NCBI GenBank assembly: GCA_025361205.1
Contig: JANYAS010000091.1
Coordinates: 1 to 32,338 of the forward strand
Reading direction: 5' to 3'
Source of the DNA: Holophagaceae bacterium
GTDB lineage: Bacteria; Acidobacteriota; Holophagae; Holophagales; Holophagaceae
Length of the DNA stretch: 32,338 bases
The notes under the pieces were generated by a model. The model did not search any database, was not told the origin of the DNA, and was given only the letters and a program-made list of their open reading frames with translations. A program made the position numbers and the translations under genes. The stretch's first letter is position 1. The number at the start of each line of letters is the position of its first letter. Positions 29,935-32,338 of the stretch are shown in pieces.

Positions 29935-31113
29935 TCAGCGGGGCAGAAGCGCCCTCACAGGCTTCCCGTCCGGGGCCTGGACCCAGCGGATGTCCAGCCA
30001 CGCGGCCACGGTGGGAGCAATGTCCCAGGCGGGCACATCCGCCAGGGGACCTCGCCCGGCGCCCAGCACCACCAGCCAGGCGCGCATGGGCGCCGCCTCC
30101 GGCGAGTAGGCGTGGGCGCCGGCCCGGCCATGGCGCTCGGACTCCTCCTCGCGGCTGCTGCGGGCCTGGGAAAGCCAAGTGCCGAGGGGGGCCAGCACCA
30201 CCAGATCCCCCACCCGGCGGCTGCCACCCAGGTGATAGCGGACAGGCACCTGGTCGCGGGTCCAGACCCTGAGCCCGGCCTTGCGTAACCGCGCCAGGGC
30301 GCGGGTCTGATCCTCGGGGTGCTGCAAGTAGACGTAGGCGCTTCCGCCATGGGTGATCAGGTCCACAGAAAGGCCGTCCAGGACGGTGGGAAGGTGGACC
30401 CGGCGCTCCATCCGGGTCATGCCGTGATCAGCCGTGAGAATCACCCGGAGGCCCGGATGGGTGCCCAGCATGCGCACCAGCCAGGGGGTCAGTTCCGCGT
30501 CGAGGCTGCGCAGTTTGGCCCTGACCTCGGGGCTGCCGGGGCCGTGGAGGTGGCCCTCTTCGTCGGTGCCGGACACGTAGGCCATGACCAGTTGGGCTCC
30601 GTCCGCCAGGGCGGCCGCGCAGAAGGCCAGGCCAGTCGTATCGGGAATGCCCAGTTGAAAGGGCGACACACGCCAAGGGGCCACACCCTCCCAGGGAGCG
30701 TTGGCGCCCACCCAGTGAAAGACTGCGGTGCGGACGCCGCTGCGGGTGGCCGCCACCCAGAGGGGTTCACGCTGGATGTCCTCGGCCCGACTGGCCGCCG
30801 GAACCCGCTGCCGGTCCTCCGGTCGCAGGTACCCGTTGGCCACGACCCCGTGGTGTTCAGGCCAACAGCCGGTGGCCAGGGTCACGTGCCCGTTGAAGGT
30901 GGTGGCGGGGAAGGGGGGGCGCACGGCGGCATGGCGGCCTTGCTCCGCCAAGGCCCAGAGCTGGGGCATGGTGTCGGGGCGGAACTGATCGGCCCCCAAG
31001 CCGTCCTCGCTGATGACCAGCACGGGGCCTGCGGGCGGCGGTGGGGGGGCGGTCGCACCGGCCCAGACGGGGAAGAGGTAGAACAGGAAGGCGAGCAGGG
31101 CGGAGCGGCGCAT
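29935..31113 (-). CDS. Exported type I phosphodiesterase / nucleotide pyrophosphatase family protein
   Basis: This is a 392-residue alkaline-phosphatase-superfamily enzyme with a signal peptide (about 1-22). Metal ligands of the NPP fold are visible: Asp37 in ISEDGLGADQF, the threonine nucleophile region PATTFNGH (about 69-76), ATGCWPEHHGVV, TDEEGHLHGPGS, TADHGMT and a late His in GAHAYSPE. The nucleophile motif is usually TFPNH; here it reads TFNGH, so the Asn is shifted or lost. Expected substrates are phosphodiesters such as nucleotides or phospholipid head groups in the periplasm. The start ATG 31113 lies six bases from TACCCT and only 30 bases from the divergent methyltransferase start. 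Confidence 0.87.
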   Translation of the reverse strand: MRRSALLAFLFYLFPVWAGATAPPPPPAGPVLVISEDGLGADQFRPDTMPQLWALAEQGRHAAVRPPFPATTFNGHVTLATGCWPEHHGVVANGYLRPEDRQRVPAASRAEDIQREPLWVAATRSGVRTAVFHWVGANAPWEGVAPWRVSPFQLGIPDTTGLAFCAAALADGAQLVMAYVSGTDEEGHLHGPGSPEVRAKLRSLDAELTPWLVRMLGTHPGLRVILTADHGMTRMERRVHLPTVLDGLSVDLITHGGSAYVYLQHPEDQTRALARLRKAGLRVWTRDQVPVRYHLGGSRRVGDLVVLAPLGTWLSQARSSREEESERHGRAGAHAYSPEAAPMRAWLVVLGAGRGPLADVPAWDIAPTVAAWLDIRWVQAPDGKPVRALLPR

Positions 31114-31125
31114 CCCTCAAGGGTA
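31111..31125 (-). promoter_or_regulatory. Leaderless-type -10 (TACCCT) for the phosphodiesterase gene
   Basis: On the minus strand TACCCT (31125-31120) is followed by TGAGGG and then ATG at 31113. The GAGGG abuts the ATG and is too close to work as a ribosome site. Confidence 0.5.
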
Positions 31126-31131
31126 TCAAGC

Positions 31132-31146
31132 TACCCTGGACGCATG
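31132..31146 (+). promoter_or_regulatory. Leaderless-type -10 (TACCCT) for the RlmI-like gene
   Basis: TACCCT at 31132-31137 is followed by GGACGC and then ATG at 31144. There is no ribosome site. Only 30 bases separate the two divergent start codons here. Confidence 0.5.
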
Positions 31147-32334
31147 ACCACACTCCATTGGCCCTATCCCCTGCTCCGTCTGAAGCCCGGCAAAGAAGGG
31201 CTGATGTCCAAGCGCCACCCCTGGGTCTATTCCGGGGCCCTGGCGCAGCCCCCGGAAGCCCACCTGGTGCGGCTGGCGGACGATTCGGGCCAGGTGCTGG
31301 GTGTGGGCACGGCGAGTCCCGCCAACCCACTGGCGGCCCGGATCTTCCGGTTCGAGGACGCACCCCTGGACGAGGCCTTCTTCCGGTCCCGCTTCGAAGG
31401 GGCCCTGGCCCTGCGGAAGGCGCTGGGCCTGTGGGATCCCGCGGCTGGCTGCCGCTGGATATTTGGTGAGGGCGACGGCCTGCCGGGCCTGGTGGTGGAT
31501 CGCTACGCCCAGGCCCTGGTGCTCCAGGTGGGCACGGCGGGGCTGGAGGCACTGCGGGACACCTGGTGGCCCATCCTGTTCGAGCTAGGCAAGCGCGAGG
31601 GCATTGCGGCCTTTGTGGAGCGCAGCCAGTCAGGCCGCCGGGAGGAGGGCCTGGAGCCCGTGAACCGCCTGCTCAAGGGCAGCCTGGGCGGTCCCGTGAC
31701 CGTGCATGAAGGGGCCGCTCGGCTCAGCGTGGACCTGCTCCGGGGCCAGAAGACCGGCTTCTTCCTGGATCAGCGCGAGCACCGGCTCCAGCTGGGCCGC
31801 GTGTCGAAGGGCTGCCGCGTGCTCAACACCTTCGGCTACACGGGTGGGTTCAGCATCCACGCGGGGCTGGGTGGCGCCGTGCAGGTAGCGACCCTCGATA
31901 CCAGCGTCCCGGCCCTGGATCAGGCGGAGCGCGACTGGGCCGCCAACGGCCTCGACCCCGCTGGGCATCAGCGCATGGAGGGGGATGCCTTCGAGCTGAT
32001 GCGCCAGCTGGAACCCATGGCCTGGGACCGGGTGATCGTGGACCCGCCCGCCTTCGCCAAGCAGCGCAAGGACGTGGACAAGGCCTTCAAGGCCTACAAG
32101 GATGTCTACCGTCTGGGCGCCCGCGCCACCGCACCCGGCGGCATGCTCTGGTGCTTCTCCTGCAGCCAGCACCTGGACCGAACCCGCTTTCAGGAGGCCG
32201 TCTGGACCGCCCTGTTGGAGGCCGGCCGCGAGGCCCGCGTGCTCGCCCACCTGGGCCAGCCCGCCGACCATCCCTACTCGTTGAACCATCCCGAGGGGTT
32301 CTACCTCAAGGGGCTGTGGCTGAGCCTCACCTGA
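31144..32334 (+). CDS. RlmI-like 23S rRNA (cytosine-C5) methyltransferase
   Basis: The 396 residues match the length of E. coli RlmI, which makes m5C1962 in 23S rRNA. The N-terminal PUA domain (about 8-80) has the family motif LKPGKEGLMSKRHPWVYSGAL. A central domain with IFGEGDGLPGLVVDRY (about 113-128) follows, then the Rossmann methyltransferase with FFLDQREHR, VLNTFGYTGGFSIHA, the DTS acidic residue, VIVDPPAFAK and the late motif WCFSCSQHL, which carries the Cys. All conserved parts are present. The stop is at 32334, so the gene is complete. The exact rRNA position is not provable from sequence; RlmK/RlmO-type relatives are alternatives. Confidence 0.9.
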   Translation: MTTLHWPYPLLRLKPGKEGLMSKRHPWVYSGALAQPPEAHLVRLADDSGQVLGVGTASPANPLAARIFRFEDAPLDEAFFRSRFEGALALRKALGLWDPAAGCRWIFGEGDGLPGLVVDRYAQALVLQVGTAGLEALRDTWWPILFELGKREGIAAFVERSQSGRREEGLEPVNRLLKGSLGGPVTVHEGAARLSVDLLRGQKTGFFLDQREHRLQLGRVSKGCRVLNTFGYTGGFSIHAGLGGAVQVATLDTSVPALDQAERDWAANGLDPAGHQRMEGDAFELMRQLEPMAWDRVIVDPPAFAKQRKDVDKAFKAYKDVYRLGARATAPGGMLWCFSCSQHLDRTRFQEAVWTALLEAGREARVLAHLGQPADHPYSLNHPEGFYLKGLWLSLT

Positions 32335-32338
32335 GCCA

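Noticed and set aside
30319..31143. Long N-terminal extension of the RlmI-like frame
   Set aside because: The upstream part is antisense to the phosphodiesterase, and the PUA-domain start fits ATG 31144.

Overview
The window reads as GC-rich chromosomal DNA from a Gram-negative bacterium. The best guess is the phylum Acidobacteriota, class Holophagae (Geothrix/Holophaga-like). This is an inference from the very large Oar-type TonB-dependent receptor with an N-terminal carboxypeptidase-regulatory-like domain, the NHL/Ig-repeat lipoprotein that follows it, and the overall gene style; there is no rRNA or other direct taxonomic marker. Most genes are housekeeping. There are no phage genes, transposases or CRISPR arrays, and one tRNA gene is present.

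Layout. Positions 1-1860 hold the 3' two thirds of secA, ended by a strong intrinsic terminator, then rapZ. On the minus strand lie a saccharopine-dehydrogenase-family enzyme and an APC amino-acid permease (2813-5471), separated by a 121-base gap with two hairpins. mltG and tlyA overlap (5528-7343). A minus-strand aldehyde-dehydrogenase-like gene (7366-8940) has lost every main catalytic residue. A site-2 protease homologue and trpS form a pair (9049-10793), followed by tRNA-Lys(CTT) with its own promoter and terminator, a monofunctional proline dehydrogenase and a small secreted cysteine-rich peptide. An MscS-type channel and an ABC-F ATPase overlap by one base (12372-15868). The ABC-F stop codon shares a CTAG with the stop of a convergent RluA-family gene that lacks the catalytic Asp. 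Then come a decayed chemotaxis-receptor tail, a bifunctional ftcD on the minus strand, and a 358-base control region holding hairpins and a CRP-like palindrome.

Positions 19136-25922 form a two-gene surface locus: an Oar-like TonB-dependent receptor and a 1214-residue Ig/NHL-propeller lipoprotein, probably translated from one message. After it come a 5'-nucleotidase and, divergently, a compact cysteine desulfurase, separated by a striking foldback built of inverted heptamer repeats. The window ends with an AspT/YidE-type transporter, a secreted nucleotide-pyrophosphatase-like phosphodiesterase and an RlmI-like rRNA methyltransferase.

Functional threads. The window includes protein export and surface functions (SecA, receptor, lipoprotein, MltG, S2P), translation and RNA modification (TrpS, tRNA-Lys, TlyA, RluA-like, RlmI-like, ABC-F), and amino-acid catabolism (proline dehydrogenase, FtcD, the saccharopine-dehydrogenase-family enzyme, amino-acid transporters). 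Several first-in-unit genes lack a Shine-Dalgarno sequence and instead carry a TANNNT-like hexamer six or seven bases before ATG, which suggests leaderless transcripts.
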